Positions 33,948-43,959 of a stretch of 64,000 nucleotides of DNA are shown in pieces. The translations under genes were made by a program, and so were the position numbers. The first letter of the stretch is position 1. Each line of letters opens with the position of its first letter. The notes beneath the pieces were generated by a model. That model was not told the DNA's origin. It saw only the letters and a program-made list of their open reading frames with translations, and made no database searches. This stretch comes from an uncultured Litoreibacter sp. (GTDB lineage: Bacteria > Pseudomonadota > Alphaproteobacteria > Rhodobacterales > Rhodobacteraceae), in assembly GCA_947501685.1 (NCBI GenBank), contig CANMWQ010000001.1, forward strand, positions 62,001 through 126,000, given 5' to 3'.

Positions 33948-35324
33948 ATGATCTTGAGACGCATGCGCAGGTCAGCCCGCTCCATCGCCCTTTGCGCGGT
34001 TGTGTTGGCCAGCCCGATATCGGCCAGCGCCGCCTCCTTGCAGGACGCTTTGGTCGCGGCCTATCTGAATTCGAACCTTCTGGAGCAAAACCGCGCCTTG
34101 CTGCGCGCCAGTGACGAGGATGTGGCCGTCGCGTTTTCTGCGCTGCGCCCGCAAATCAACGGCAGCGCCACGGCCAATTACAGCGATCAGGCCACCGGGT
34201 TCGGCGGCGGGGAGCTGGTCTCGTCAATCAACCTCGGGCTGGACCTTTTGCTCTATGATGGCGGCAACACGCGTCTGGGCGTCGAGGCCGCCAAGGAGAC
34301 CGTTCTGGCCGCGCGCGCGCAGCTTGTGAGCCTTGAGCAGCAAGTGCTTTTGGACGCGATCAACGCCTACCTGTCGGTGCAGCGCGACACCCGCACCGTG
34401 TCTTTGCAGGAAGGCAACTTGCGGCTGATCACTCAAGAGCTGCGCGCGGCCCGCGACCGGTTCGAGGTGGGCGAAGTCACCCGCACCGACGTGGCCCAGG
34501 CCGAAGCGCGTTTGGCGGAGGCCCGTGGCGCAGTGGCCCAAGCGCAAGGCGCTCTGGCAATCTCGCGGGAGCTTTACGTGGCCACGGTTGGCCAAAAGCC
34601 CGGCACGCTGGAAGCAATCGGCTCCCTTCCTGCGCTGCCCGATACCGTGGCGCAGGCCCGCAAGCTGGCCGAGCAGAACCAACCCAGCATTGATCAGGCC
34701 CAGCACCAGATTTCTGCCAACGAGCTGAATGCCGCCCGCGCGCAGGCCGCCATGCGCCCGAACATTCGGCTGAACGCCACGGCGGGGCATAATTCGCGGA
34801 TCGACAATAACTCCTCCATTGGGCTGCAACTCAACGTGCCGCTCTATCAGGGAGGGCAGCTCAAAGCGCTGGAGCGCCGCGCCTTCGCGCAGGTGCATGC
34901 GTCACGTGCAAACCTCAATCAAGTGGTGCTTCAGGTGCGCCAATCCGTGTCGGACAGCTGGTCCCAACTGGCTGTTGCCAACGCGCAATTGCAGACCTCC
35001 GAGCGCCAGATCAGCGCCGCGGAAGTGGCCTTTGAAGGCGTCCGCGAAGAGGCCAGACTTGGGGCACGCACCACGCTTGATGTGCTCGACGCCGAGCAAG
35101 CGTTGCTCGACGCGCGCACCAACCGCGTGGTCTTTGAAACGCAGGTTTTTGCGGCGGCCTATCAGCTGATGTCCTCCATGGGGCTGCTGACCGCGTCCGA
35201 GCTGCGCCTGCCGGTTCAGCAATATGACCCGAATGAGTATTTCGACGCCGTGAAACAAGCACCCGTGAAGCGCAGCAAGCAGGGCCAGAAACTGGACCGC
35301 ATTCTGGGCCGCTACCAAAAGTAA
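33948..35324 (+). CDS. tolC: TolC family outer membrane efflux protein
   Basis: Outer-membrane channel of 458 aa for type I secretion or RND efflux. Started at the ATG at 33948 (TTG upstream at 33930 is less likely, AAGG sits nine bases before the ATG). A signal peptide ends ISASA|ASLQDALVAAY. Two repeated halves are visible, with RDRFEVGEVTRTDVAQAEAR in the first and REEARLGARTTLDVLDAEQA in the second, the standard TolC helical hairpins. It follows the PCMT-like gene. Confidence 0.94.
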   Translation: MILRRMRRSARSIALCAVVLASPISASAASLQDALVAAYLNSNLLEQNRALLRASDEDVAVAFSALRPQINGSATANYSDQATGFGGGELVSSINLGLDLLLYDGGNTRLGVEAAKETVLAARAQLVSLEQQVLLDAINAYLSVQRDTRTVSLQEGNLRLITQELRAARDRFEVGEVTRTDVAQAEARLAEARGAVAQAQGALAISRELYVATVGQKPGTLEAIGSLPALPDTVAQARKLAEQNQPSIDQAQHQISANELNAARAQAAMRPNIRLNATAGHNSRIDNNSSIGLQLNVPLYQGGQLKALERRAFAQVHASRANLNQVVLQVRQSVSDSWSQLAVANAQLQTSERQISAAEVAFEGVREEARLGARTTLDVLDAEQALLDARTNRVVFETQVFAAAYQLMSSMGLLTASELRLPVQQYDPNEYFDAVKQAPVKRSKQGQKLDRILGRYQK

Positions 35325-35396
35325 TTTCAATTTGATCCGTCCGTTGCCAGAGCTTACGGCAGCGGTTATTCTGCGTTCAACTTATAGAGGCTGAGC

Positions 35397-36836
35397 ATGT
35401 CCGATCCCGTTGCCAAAGATGTAGAAGACGTTCTGTCGTCGATTCGCCGGTTAGTGTCTGACACGAGCCCGGAGGCGGCGCCTCAGATGGCCCAAAAAGC
35501 GGCGCCGAAACCCGATATACGCGACGCGCTGCTTCTGACCTCTGCACTGCGCGTGAAGGAGGAAGATGAAGCGGCGTTGAATAGGGACGCCCCGCATGAC
35601 GCATTGCCCCCTTACGAAGTCGCAAAAGATGACGGCGAAACACTGGCCGAGGCGCTTGATCGCATTGAAGGCGAGCTCGCCACCGGAGCGGAAGCAGCCG
35701 AGCAAGATGTAAAGCCAGATGGCGAACATGTCTCAGATGCTGTGGCCGATGACCTGCCGGAGGGGTCAGCAGAAGACCCGGATGATCTTTCAGACGACAG
35801 CGATTTGGGCTCGGATGATCCCGCCCCAAGCGATTTAGCCACCGGCGATTTGACCCGGAGTGATCTGGGAAGCTTGCGGCAAGCCGTGAGTGGCGCGTTT
35901 ATCGGTGAACCGGTGATGCCTGCCGTGGTCCATACGACGCAGAATGTGAAGAAGGCGGTGGATGTGTCATCCGCGCTTGAAACGACCAAGAATTGGGGCT
36001 CCCGCGCACCGGAAGACTATTACGAAGACGAAGAACTCCTTGCGTCTGACCTGCCCGCTGCTGATCTGTCTGAATGGACCGAGGAAGACGTCGCGGAAGA
36101 CTCTGCGGATGTAGCAGAGACTGATCTTGCGGAAATTGATAATCCGGCGACTGAGGCGCAGGTCGGCAAGACTGACGATGCTATGGGCGAAAGCGAGGAC
36201 ATTCACGCGTTCCGAGAAGATGCTCCAGAGCAGGGCGAAGATTGGACTGATGCCGTCGAGCCTAAGACCGCTGAGGATGTTGTTTCAGAAGAGCTGGAAG
36301 AAGAGAGCGCAGAGCCTGCTGACCTCTCTGACACTGACATCAATACTGACACGCCTGACACAGAGGCGTTGATCGAGGATGGCGCCGATGCCACAGCCGC
36401 GTCACAAGCTGGCGAAATCAGCGACGAGTATGAGTGGGATGAAGAGCTCGAGGACCCCGTAAATATCGCAACCTTCCGCCACACCCCGGTTGATACAGCA
36501 CAGCGGATTGACCCATTGCCGCTTGTTGCTGAGGGCGCAGCGGTGGTCGATGATGAAACGAGCGAAGAACATGCCGCTGACACGGCGCAGGTCGCGGAGA
36601 ATGAGGACGCGTCCACTGAAGCCAGCGACGCGGCAGCTGAGGCCTCTGAGGCCAAACCCACTGGTCTCGGCGATATTGACGAAACTGTTCTCGACGAGGA
36701 AACCCTGCGGGAGTTGGTCTCCGACATTGTCCGAAAAGAGCTGACAGGCGAGCTTGGCGAGCGGATCACCCGTAATGTGCGCAAACTTGTGCGCCGCGAA
36801 ATTCATCGCGCCTTGGCGACCCGCGAGTTCGACTAG
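35397..36836 (+). CDS. PopZ/DUF2497-like polar organising protein candidate
   Basis: Protein of 479 aa with three parts. Residues 3-22 (DPVAKDVEDVLSSIRRLVSD) resemble the N-terminal helix of PopZ (the pattern hEEhLxSIRRhhSE). Residues 60-420 are a very acidic, disordered region rich in Asp, Glu, Ala and Ser. The last 55 residues form helices (DEETLRELVSDIVRKELTGE and ITRNVRKLVRREIHRAL), like the oligomerisation helices of PopZ. In Caulobacter PopZ forms a polar scaffold for ParB and cell-cycle proteins; that role here is an inference. The acidic region is far longer than in Caulobacter PopZ (about 100 aa). Ends four bases before convergent cobQ. Confidence 0.72.
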   Translation: MSDPVAKDVEDVLSSIRRLVSDTSPEAAPQMAQKAAPKPDIRDALLLTSALRVKEEDEAALNRDAPHDALPPYEVAKDDGETLAEALDRIEGELATGAEAAEQDVKPDGEHVSDAVADDLPEGSAEDPDDLSDDSDLGSDDPAPSDLATGDLTRSDLGSLRQAVSGAFIGEPVMPAVVHTTQNVKKAVDVSSALETTKNWGSRAPEDYYEDEELLASDLPAADLSEWTEEDVAEDSADVAETDLAEIDNPATEAQVGKTDDAMGESEDIHAFREDAPEQGEDWTDAVEPKTAEDVVSEELEEESAEPADLSDTDINTDTPDTEALIEDGADATAASQAGEISDEYEWDEELEDPVNIATFRHTPVDTAQRIDPLPLVAEGAAVVDDETSEEHAADTAQVAENEDASTEASDAAAEASEAKPTGLGDIDETVLDEETLRELVSDIVRKELTGELGERITRNVRKLVRREIHRALATREFD

Positions 36837-36840
36837 GCGC

Positions 36841-38292
36841 TTAGCCCTGCTGCGCAATCGCAAACAGCGCATCGATATCGGCATGCTCTTCGAGGTGATC
36901 GGCCAAGGCGTCCAAAGCCGCCTCAACTGACGCGCCATAATCCGAGACGGTCGAGCGCCCTCCGAGCTGCCGCAAGAACCGCGCCCGAAATGCGTCCGCC
37001 CCAAACAGCCCGTGCACGTAACAGCCCTGAATTTTGTGATCTGCTGACGCGGCCCCGTGGGTCTGGCCATTGATCTCCAGCCAGGCACGTTCGCAATCGG
37101 GGCCGGCCGTCTCCCCGATATGGATCTCATAGCCCGCGACCGCAGTGCCATCCTCCAGCGTCCGGCCTGTGACCTCCACCACATGCTTTTTCGGCGTCAT
37201 CACGGTGGAGACGTCCAGCACCCCCAAACCATCAACCGTTTGAGGCGGGCCCTCAATGCCTTCCGGGTCAGCAATCTCTTTGCCCAGCATCTGGAACCCG
37301 CCACAGATGCCAAGCACATGACCCCCGCGCCGAATATGGGCGGCAAGATCAATGTCCCACCCTTGCCGCCTGAAATGCGCAAGGTCGGCAATGGTGGATT
37401 TCGACCCCGGAATGAGCACCAGATCGGCGTTGCCGGGCAAAGGCTGGCCCGCCTCGATGATCTCCACCGACACGCCCGGCTCCTGACTGAGCGGGTCAAG
37501 GTCGTCGAAATTGGCAATCCGCGACAGGCGCGGCACGGCAATCTTCACGCCTGACCCGTGTGAGGAGCTGATATCCATGATGTCCTCTGCGGGCAGTTTC
37601 CACGCGTCGTCAAACCAGGGCAAGACCCCCAGATCGGCCCATCCGGTGCGCGAGGTCACCTCTACCCGCCCACCGTCAAACAGCGACACGTCGCCGCGAA
37701 ACTTGTTGACCATGAAGCCCCTGATCCGGTCGCGATCAGACGCGGGCAGAACCGCATGCGTGCCCACCAGCTGCGCGATCACCCCGCCGCGATCAATGTC
37801 GCCGACCAGAACCACCGGAGCGTCAACGGCCTCCGCAAAGCCCATATTGGCGATGTCGCCTGCGCGCAGATTGATCTCAGCCGGGCTGCCCGCGCCCTCG
37901 ATGATCACCAGATCGGCCTCTTGCTGAAGGCGGCGAAAGCTTTCCACCGTGCGGGTCAGCAGGTTCAGTTTCAGCTTTGCGTAGTCCCGCGCTTTCACAG
38001 TGGCAAAACGCTTGCCCTGCAAGATCACCTGCGCGCCAACCTCGGATTCGGGTTTCAGCAAAACCGGGTTCATGTCGATCACCGGTGGCACGCCGCAAGC
38101 CAGTGCCTGCAATGCCTGCGCACGGCCAATTTCTCCGCCATCGGCGGTCACGGTGGCATTGTTGGACATGTTTTGCGGCTTGAACGGGCGCACGCGCAGA
38201 CCTTTGCGCACAAAGACCCGGCACAGCCCGGCGACGATCATGGACTTGCCGACATTCGAGCCCGCGCCTTGGATCATGATTGCCTTGGTCAT
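36841..38292 (-). CDS. cobQ: cobyric acid synthase
   Basis: Amidates four side chains of adenosylcobyrinic acid diamide with glutamine and ATP, 483 aa. The N-terminal synthetase domain opens with [20 protein letters not shown] (P-loop) and [20 protein letters not shown]; the C-terminal class I glutaminase-like domain holds [20 protein letters not shown] with the nucleophilic Cys and a distal His region [14 protein letters not shown]. It stands alone here, away from other cob genes. Divergent from the membrane protein at 38363. Confidence 0.97.
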   Translation of the reverse strand: MTKAIMIQGAGSNVGKSMIVAGLCRVFVRKGLRVRPFKPQNMSNNATVTADGGEIGRAQALQALACGVPPVIDMNPVLLKPESEVGAQVILQGKRFATVKARDYAKLKLNLLTRTVESFRRLQQEADLVIIEGAGSPAEINLRAGDIANMGFAEAVDAPVVLVGDIDRGGVIAQLVGTHAVLPASDRDRIRGFMVNKFRGDVSLFDGGRVEVTSRTGWADLGVLPWFDDAWKLPAEDIMDISSSHGSGVKIAVPRLSRIANFDDLDPLSQEPGVSVEIIEAGQPLPGNADLVLIPGSKSTIADLAHFRRQGWDIDLAAHIRRGGHVLGICGGFQMLGKEIADPEGIEGPPQTVDGLGVLDVSTVMTPKKHVVEVTGRTLEDGTAVAGYEIHIGETAGPDCERAWLEINGQTHGAASADHKIQGCYVHGLFGADAFRARFLRQLGGRSTVSDYGASVEAALDALADHLEEHADIDALFAIAQQG

Positions 38293-38362
38293 CGCCTGCC
38301 TCTCCTGCTAGGGTTTTGGGGTGGCAATAAGCGCGGCCAAAGTAAAGGGCGAAACCCACCAG

Positions 38363-38938
38363 ATGAACACTCCCGCCCACCTGATTTTCGGGGCCGCGGC
38401 CTTTGCCAAACCGGGCCAGACCGCCGTGACCATTGGGGCATTGGCGGGTGCTTTGGCACCAGATCTGTCGCTCTACCTGCTGGCTGGATGGCAGCTGTTT
38501 ATCGTCGGCACCGACCCGCAGATCGTGTTCCGGGTGATGTATTACTCAGACGCATGGCAGGCCATTTTTGCCGTAGACAACTCGTTCTTTGTCTGGGGCG
38601 GGCTCTTGGGCCTCGCCCTCATGGCCAAGCGCCCCGCGCTGGTCGCATTTGCGGGTGCAGGTTTGCTACATCTGGCGTTGGATTTTCCGCTGCACAATGA
38701 CGACGCGCGGGCGCATTTCTGGCCCGCGACCGATTGGCGCTTTATCAGCCCCGTTAGCTATTGGGACACGCGCCATTACGGCGGCATCGTCGGCCCCATT
38801 GAGATGGCGGCGAGCCTGCTTTGTCTTGGCGTTTTGTGGCGGCGGTTCAGGACCATGCCGCCACGGGTCATCATGGCACTGGCCGGTGCGCTGCAAGTCG
38901 CGCCTTTCATCATCTGGGCCTTCGTGTTCGGGGCTTAA
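38363..38938 (+). CDS. small integral membrane protein of unknown function
   Basis: Protein of 191 aa (ATG at 38363; a GTG at 38321 would add 14 residues). About five membrane helices are visible. It carries conserved-looking polar pairs: PAHLIFGAAAFAKPG at the start, GALAPDLSLYLLAGW and LHLALDFPLHNDDARAHFWP, with His and Asp residues reminiscent of membrane-bound metal-dependent hydrolases of the DUF457/YdjM type. That link is tentative. Its stop overlaps the putR stop by four bases (TTAA). Confidence 0.6.
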   Translation: MNTPAHLIFGAAAFAKPGQTAVTIGALAGALAPDLSLYLLAGWQLFIVGTDPQIVFRVMYYSDAWQAIFAVDNSFFVWGGLLGLALMAKRPALVAFAGAGLLHLALDFPLHNDDARAHFWPATDWRFISPVSYWDTRHYGGIVGPIEMAASLLCLGVLWRRFRTMPPRVIMALAGALQVAPFIIWAFVFGA

Positions 38939-39390
38939 AACAGCTCTTCCTTGACGGCCTCCATCACCACATGGGTCGAGGTGTTGGCGACATGAGGCAG
39001 GGCGGAAATCTGTTCGCCCAGAATGCGCCGGTAGGAGCCCATATCCTTTGTCCGCACCTTCAGCAAATAGTCGAACCGGGAGGCCACCATGTGGCATTCC
39101 TCAATCTCGGGCACGGCGCGGGCAGCGGTGTTGAAGGCGCTCAGGGCCGCCTCGCGCGTGTCGTCCAGCTTGACCTCGACAAAGGCGATGTGGTCGAGCC
39201 CCAGCTTCACCGGGTCCAAGAGCGCGCGGTATCCAGTGATGACGCCGGCTTCTTCCAACCGTCTGACGCGGGCCTGCGTGGGCGTGTTGGACAGGTTGAT
39301 CCTGCTGGCCAATTCGGTGATTGGAATCCGGCCATGCGCAGAGAGCTCCCGCAGGATCGCGTGGTCATAGTCGTCCAAGGATTTATCCAT
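38935..39390 (-). CDS. putR: Lrp/AsnC family regulator, probable PutR
   Basis: Transcription regulator of 151 aa. The N-terminal HTH (LDDYDHAILRELSAHGRIPI then TELASRINLSNTPTQARVRR) and a C-terminal RAM domain (VEVKLDDTREAALSAFNTAA, ASRFDYLLKVRTKDMGSYRR) are typical. It is divergent from putA; in Rhodobacter capsulatus an Lrp-type PutR activates putA in response to proline. Because this PutA lacks a DNA-binding domain, that arrangement fits. Identification of the ligand as proline is from context. Confidence 0.93.
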   Translation of the reverse strand: MDKSLDDYDHAILRELSAHGRIPITELASRINLSNTPTQARVRRLEEAGVITGYRALLDPVKLGLDHIAFVEVKLDDTREAALSAFNTAARAVPEIEECHMVASRFDYLLKVRTKDMGSYRRILGEQISALPHVANTSTHVVMEAVKEELF

Positions 39391-39506
39391 ATTTGCTACC
39401 CAGCGCTCATCTGATAGTGAATTTTGCTATCCTTCGCATGGAATTGGTAAGTAAGTCATACGAAATCCGGTATAGTTGGGGGATATACCATCCAAAGGTG
39501 CTGCTC
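39391..39506. promoter_or_regulatory. putR-putA divergent control region with inverted repeat
   Basis: This 116-base AT-rich gap holds GGTATA (39469-39474) and TATACC (39484-39489), a perfect 6-base inverted repeat around nine bases. Two TTGCTA motifs, one beside the putR start and one at 39424-39429, are also noted. These are candidate PutR sites by position only. Confidence 0.5.
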
Positions 39507-42500
39507 ATGACATCCCTCGCATCCCTCCGCTCCGCCATCAGGTCCAACACGTCCCCGGACGAGGCCATGGCGGTCGCGCGTCTGATCAAAGCGGCGGGGC
39601 TCACAGGCAAGGACCGCGCCCGCATCGTGGCGCGCGCCGCCAAATTGGTCACGGAGATCCGCAGCTCTGCCAGCCCGGGTTTGATGGAATCGTTCCTGTC
39701 CGAATACGGCCTGAACACGGAGGAGGGCGTGGCCCTGATGTGTCTGGCCGAGGCTTTGTTGCGGGTGCCTGACGCAGACACGATGGATGCGCTGATCGAG
39801 GATAAGATCGCGCCATCTGACTGGGGCACGCATCTGGGCCGCTCGTCCTCGTCGCTGGTGAACGCGTCGACATGGGGGTTGATGCTGACGGGCAAAGTGC
39901 TGACCGATGAGCAACCCGGCGTGGCGGGGCAGCTGCGCTCTATGGTCAAACGGCTGGGAGAGCCGGTTATCCGCACCGCCACCGCGCGCGCGATGAAGGA
40001 AATGGGCCGCCAGTTTGTGCTGGGTGAAACGATCCAAGACGCCATGACCCGCGCCGAAGGGCAGCAGGCCAAGGGCTACACGTACAGCTACGATATGCTG
40101 GGGGAGGCCGCCAAAACTGACGCCGATGCGCTGGGCTATCTCAAGGCCTACCGCGACGCGATCACGGCCATTGCGCAGGCGGCCGCCACGTCTGACTGCC
40201 GCGCCAATCCAGGGATCTCGGTCAAGCTGTCGGCTCTTTACCCGCGCTACGAGACGCCCCAGAAAGACGCCGTTTTAAAGGTGCTACAGCCGCGCCTTTT
40301 GGAGCTGTGTCAGCAAGCCGCCCGCGCGCAAGTGGGGCTGAACATCGACGCCGAAGAAGCGGACCGGCTAGATCTTTCCCTTGATGTGATCGATGCCACG
40401 CTGGCTGACGCGTCGCTTGAGGGCTGGGACGGGTTTGGCGTCGTGGTGCAGGCCTATGGGCACCGCGCCAGCTTTGTAATCGACTGGCTTCATGCGCTGG
40501 CGGAAAAACATGACCGCAAAATCATGGTGCGACTGGTAAAAGGCGCCTATTGGGACACGGAGATCAAGCGCGCGCAGGTCCTCGGGCTGCCGGGCTTCCC
40601 GGTCTTCACCCACAAGCCCGCGACGGATATTAGCTACATCTCGAACGCCCGGAAGTTGCTGGGCATGACGGACCGCATCTACCCGCAATTCGCCACGCAT
40701 AACGCTCATTCCGTGGCCGCGATCCTCGACATGGCGGAGGATCCGGATGCGTTCGAGTTTCAACGCCTGCACGGTATGGGGGAGCGCCTGCATGACATCG
40801 TCATGGCCAAAGGCGAGACCCGCTGCCGCATCTACGCCCCCGTCGGCGCGCATCGCGATTTGCTGGCCTATCTGGTCCGGCGCTTGTTGGAAAACGGCGC
40901 GAACTCCTCTTTCGTGAACCAGATCGTCGATGAGGAGGTCAGCCCGGTGGAGGTCGCCTCCGATCCGTTCACCGATATTGAGGATGCGGTCTATCCGGCG
41001 GTGACGCATCCCGATGACCTTTTCGCGCCCCGCCGGAACGCCAAAGGGTGGGATTGGAACGACCCTGTCGATATGGCCGATATCGCGCAAGCCCGCGCTC
41101 CGTTTGAAACCACCAAACTGACGTACAAAAAGGCGGATGAAGCGGCGGTTCGCAAAGCGCTGGTTGCCGCCAAGCCGTGGGATACGGATGTGGCCACACG
41201 GGCGATGGTGTTGCGCAAAGCCGCAGATCTCTATGAGGCGCATTACGGCGAAATCTTTGCGGTACTTGCGCGCGAGGCGGGCAAGACCACGATCGACGTG
41301 ATTGGTGAATTGCGCGAGGCCGTGGATTTCCTGCGCTACTACGCCGACGAGGCCGCGACCCATTCGGGCAAGCCGCTGGGCATCTTCGCCTGCATCTCGC
41401 CATGGAATTTCCCACTGGCCATTTTTACTGGCCAGATCGCCGCGGCACTTGCGACAGGCAACGCGGTGCTGGCCAAACCGGCGGAGCAAACCCCGGTCAT
41501 CGCGACCCTCGCCACCAAGCTAATGCACGAGGCGGGCGTGCCGAATTCCGCGCTGATCCTGCTGCCCGGCGGGGGCTATATCGGGGCCGCTTTGACGGCC
41601 AGCCCCAAGATCGACGGCGTGTGTTTCACGGGCTCTACCGCAACAGCCAAGCGCATCCATGCCAGCCTTGCGCAAAGCGGCAATTTCAAAGCGCCGCTGA
41701 TCGCAGAGACTGGCGGGCTGAACGCGATGATCGTCGACAGCACCGCGCTGCCCGAGCAAGCCGTGCGCGATATCGTGGCCTCCGCGTTTCAATCTGCGGG
41801 GCAAAGATGTTCCGCCCTGCGCTGCCTCTATGTGCAGGAGGATATCGCCGAAGGTCTGACTGAAATGCTTACCGGCGCAATGGCGGCCCTGCGCGTTGGC
41901 GACCCGTGGGACATGGCCACGGATATTGGTCCGATCATTGACGCCCCGGCACGCAAGAAGATTGTGACCCACATTGAGCAGGCGCGCAGCGAGGGCAGGG
42001 TGCTGTTCGAAACGCCACATGCGGCGGAGGGGAATTTTGTGGTCCCGACCCTGATCCGGGTGGGCGGCATCTCCGAGATGAAAGAAGAGATCTTTGGCCC
42101 CGTTCTGCATCTGGCGACCTTCAAGGCGGATCAGCTCGAGCAGGTGATCGAGGACATCAACGAGACCGGCTACGGGCTGACCTTTGGGCTGCACAGCCGG
42201 ATTGATGACCGCGTCCAGCAGGTGGTCGATCTGGTCGAGGCAGGCAATATCTATGTGAATCGCAACCAGATCGGCGCGATTGTCGGCTCGCAGCCCTTTG
42301 GCGGCGAAGGGCTGTCAGGCACCGGCCCCAAAGCGGGCGGGCCGCATTACCTGATGAAATTCGTCTCCACGTCAGACAAGGGCGTGGACGCCACGGAGCT
42401 GTCGCTGCCCGGACCCACGGGAGAGAGCAACCGGCTGACCATTTTGCCGCGCGCACCGATGCTGTGTTTGGGGCCCGATATTGGCGCGCAGATGACAGCT

Positions 42501-42764
42501 GTGGACCGCGCCGGGGGGCGCCCGGTCGAGGGGGAAGGGCTCTCCGATTGTGACGCTCTGGATGACATTGGCGGGGTCTTGTGGTGGGGCGATGACGACA
42601 CGGCGCGGGATATTCGGCAGCGGTTGGTCGCGCGTTCCGGGCCGATTTTGCCGCTGATAACAGGCATACCGAGCCCTGCCGATGTGATCGCGGAGCGGCA
42701 TGTCTGCATCGACACCACGGCCTCGGGGGGCAATGCGCAGCTCTTGGCGGAGGTCGCAACCTAG
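39507..42764 (+). CDS. putA: bifunctional proline dehydrogenase / P5C dehydrogenase
   Basis: Oxidises proline to glutamate in two steps, using FAD then NAD. It is 1085 aa from the ATG at 39507 (AAGGTG six to ten bases upstream). The N-terminal PRODH barrel spans about residues 110-460 (AVVVQAYGHRASFVIDW-like and IMVRLVKGAYWDTEIKRAQV). The aldehyde dehydrogenase spans about 520-970 with IAETGGLNAMIVDST (Glu base) and SAGQRCSALRCLYV (catalytic Cys). A C-terminal domain of about 110 residues follows. There is no ribbon-helix-helix domain at the N-terminus, so it is not a self-repressor. Confidence 0.97.
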   Translation: MTSLASLRSAIRSNTSPDEAMAVARLIKAAGLTGKDRARIVARAAKLVTEIRSSASPGLMESFLSEYGLNTEEGVALMCLAEALLRVPDADTMDALIEDKIAPSDWGTHLGRSSSSLVNASTWGLMLTGKVLTDEQPGVAGQLRSMVKRLGEPVIRTATARAMKEMGRQFVLGETIQDAMTRAEGQQAKGYTYSYDMLGEAAKTDADALGYLKAYRDAITAIAQAAATSDCRANPGISVKLSALYPRYETPQKDAVLKVLQPRLLELCQQAARAQVGLNIDAEEADRLDLSLDVIDATLADASLEGWDGFGVVVQAYGHRASFVIDWLHALAEKHDRKIMVRLVKGAYWDTEIKRAQVLGLPGFPVFTHKPATDISYISNARKLLGMTDRIYPQFATHNAHSVAAILDMAEDPDAFEFQRLHGMGERLHDIVMAKGETRCRIYAPVGAHRDLLAYLVRRLLENGANSSFVNQIVDEEVSPVEVASDPFTDIEDAVYPAVTHPDDLFAPRRNAKGWDWNDPVDMADIAQARAPFETTKLTYKKADEAAVRKALVAAKPWDTDVATRAMVLRKAADLYEAHYGEIFAVLAREAGKTTIDVIGELREAVDFLRYYADEAATHSGKPLGIFACISPWNFPLAIFTGQIAAALATGNAVLAKPAEQTPVIATLATKLMHEAGVPNSALILLPGGGYIGAALTASPKIDGVCFTGSTATAKRIHASLAQSGNFKAPLIAETGGLNAMIVDSTALPEQAVRDIVASAFQSAGQRCSALRCLYVQEDIAEGLTEMLTGAMAALRVGDPWDMATDIGPIIDAPARKKIVTHIEQARSEGRVLFETPHAAEGNFVVPTLIRVGGISEMKEEIFGPVLHLATFKADQLEQVIEDINETGYGLTFGLHSRIDDRVQQVVDLVEAGNIYVNRNQIGAIVGSQPFGGEGLSGTGPKAGGPHYLMKFVSTSDKGVDATELSLPGPTGESNRLTILPRAPMLCLGPDIGAQMTAVDRAGGRPVEGEGLSDCDALDDIGGVLWWGDDDTARDIRQRLVARSGPILPLITGIPSPADVIAERHVCIDTTASGGNAQLLAEVAT

Positions 42765-42803
42765 CGCTTGCGCAGACCGGGCGATTGCGTCAGCTTTGCA
42801 CCC

Positions 42804-43547
42804 ATGTTTCCGATACGTGACCACAACCCGTCCACACGCACACCCTATGTCACCTACGGGTTGATCGCGGCCAATATCCTCATTTTCCTGAGCTACTGGC
42901 CGCTGCAAACCAATGACGCCTCGACGCTCGGGCCCTTCTGGGACGCCTGGGCGATGAAGCCTGCTGAGATCATGCAAGGGATTGACCTGCACACGCTTGT
43001 CACCTCGATGTTTCTGCATGGCGGATGGATGCATTTGGCGGGTAACATGCTGTTTCTCTATATCTTTGGCGACAACCTTGAGGATCAGCTGGGCCATGTC
43101 TGGTTTCTGCTCTTCTACCTTATCTGCGGCGTGGTCGCTGATCTGGGCCAGCTTGTCGCGGATCCCTCCAGCAACATTCCGAATGTGGGGGCGTCAGGCG
43201 CGATTGCAGGGATTATGGGAGGGTATTTGCTGCTCTTCCCCAAGGCCAAGGTGGACGTGATCCTGATCGTCATCGTGTTCTTCAAAATTTTCCCGATCCC
43301 TGCATGGATCGTGCTTGGCGTCTGGATGGCACTGCAACTCTTCAGCGGCGCGACGGCTGACGTGAGCGCGGGCGGTGTGGCCTATTGGGCGCATGCAGGC
43401 GGGTTTGTGGCCGGGCTAGCTCTGATGATCCCGTTTTGGCTGCGATTGGGAGGGCAGGCCTTCTGGCGACGTAGCGAGGGGCATCCGCCGCATCCCGAGG
43501 CCAGCTACTCCCCCTCGACCATTCCAATGGTGGGGCGGCGCAAATGA
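42804..43547 (+). CDS. rhomboid family intramembrane serine protease
   Basis: Inner-membrane protease of 247 aa started at the ATG at 42804. Membrane helices carry the catalytic Ser in VGASGAIAGIMGGYLL and the catalytic His in YWAHAGGFVAGLALM; the conserved HGGWMHLAGNMLFLY segment is also present. Substrates are unknown. It follows putA by 39 bases and overlaps the next gene by four (ATGA). Confidence 0.93.
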   Translation: MFPIRDHNPSTRTPYVTYGLIAANILIFLSYWPLQTNDASTLGPFWDAWAMKPAEIMQGIDLHTLVTSMFLHGGWMHLAGNMLFLYIFGDNLEDQLGHVWFLLFYLICGVVADLGQLVADPSSNIPNVGASGAIAGIMGGYLLLFPKAKVDVILIVIVFFKIFPIPAWIVLGVWMALQLFSGATADVSAGGVAYWAHAGGFVAGLALMIPFWLRLGGQAFWRRSEGHPPHPEASYSPSTIPMVGRRK

Positions 43548-43915
43548 CGGGCAGGTCGCAGGCGTCCTGTCATTGCGGCGCGGTGCGGATTTCGTTTGAG
43601 ATGGTGGGTGGGCTGGACAGCCTGCGCCGCTGCGATTGCTCCTTGTGTCGTCGTAAATACCCCGCCGCGGTCTCAGGGCGGGTCGATGATTTGATCATCG
43701 AGCAGGGGGAGGACAATCTGGGCCTCTACCAGTTTGGCACCATGACGGCGCGGCATCAGTTCTGCACAACTTGCGGCGTACATCTGTTTCACCAACGCCG
43801 CTCCAACCCCGAAGAGATCGGGGTCAACGTGGCCTGTGTCGAGGGGCTGGATCCGCGGATTGCAGGGCAAGCGAAATGGGTGGACGGGGTCGTGCACCCC
43901 AATGATGTCAGGTGA
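43544..43915 (+). CDS. GFA family zinc-binding protein
   Basis: Small protein of 123 aa of the GFA (formaldehyde-activating enzyme, CENP-V) fold. Zinc ligands are in ASCHCGAVRISFEM, CDCSLCRRKYP and FCTTCGVHLFH, the usual Cys pairs of the family. The enzymatic role is unproven for most members. Its GTG/ATG overlap with the rhomboid gene suggests co-transcription. C-terminal residues after ACVEGLD are short compared with many members. Confidence 0.9.
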   Translation: MTGRSQASCHCGAVRISFEMVGGLDSLRRCDCSLCRRKYPAAVSGRVDDLIIEQGEDNLGLYQFGTMTARHQFCTTCGVHLFHQRRSNPEEIGVNVACVEGLDPRIAGQAKWVDGVVHPNDVR

Positions 43916-43959
43916 CGCACGCGCTGGCGCGCATCGCCCCACCCGCCATCCCGTAGGGC

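Noticed and set aside
40368-41489. 373-aa frame antisense to putA
   Set aside because: Lies opposite conserved PutA motifs and shows no domain.
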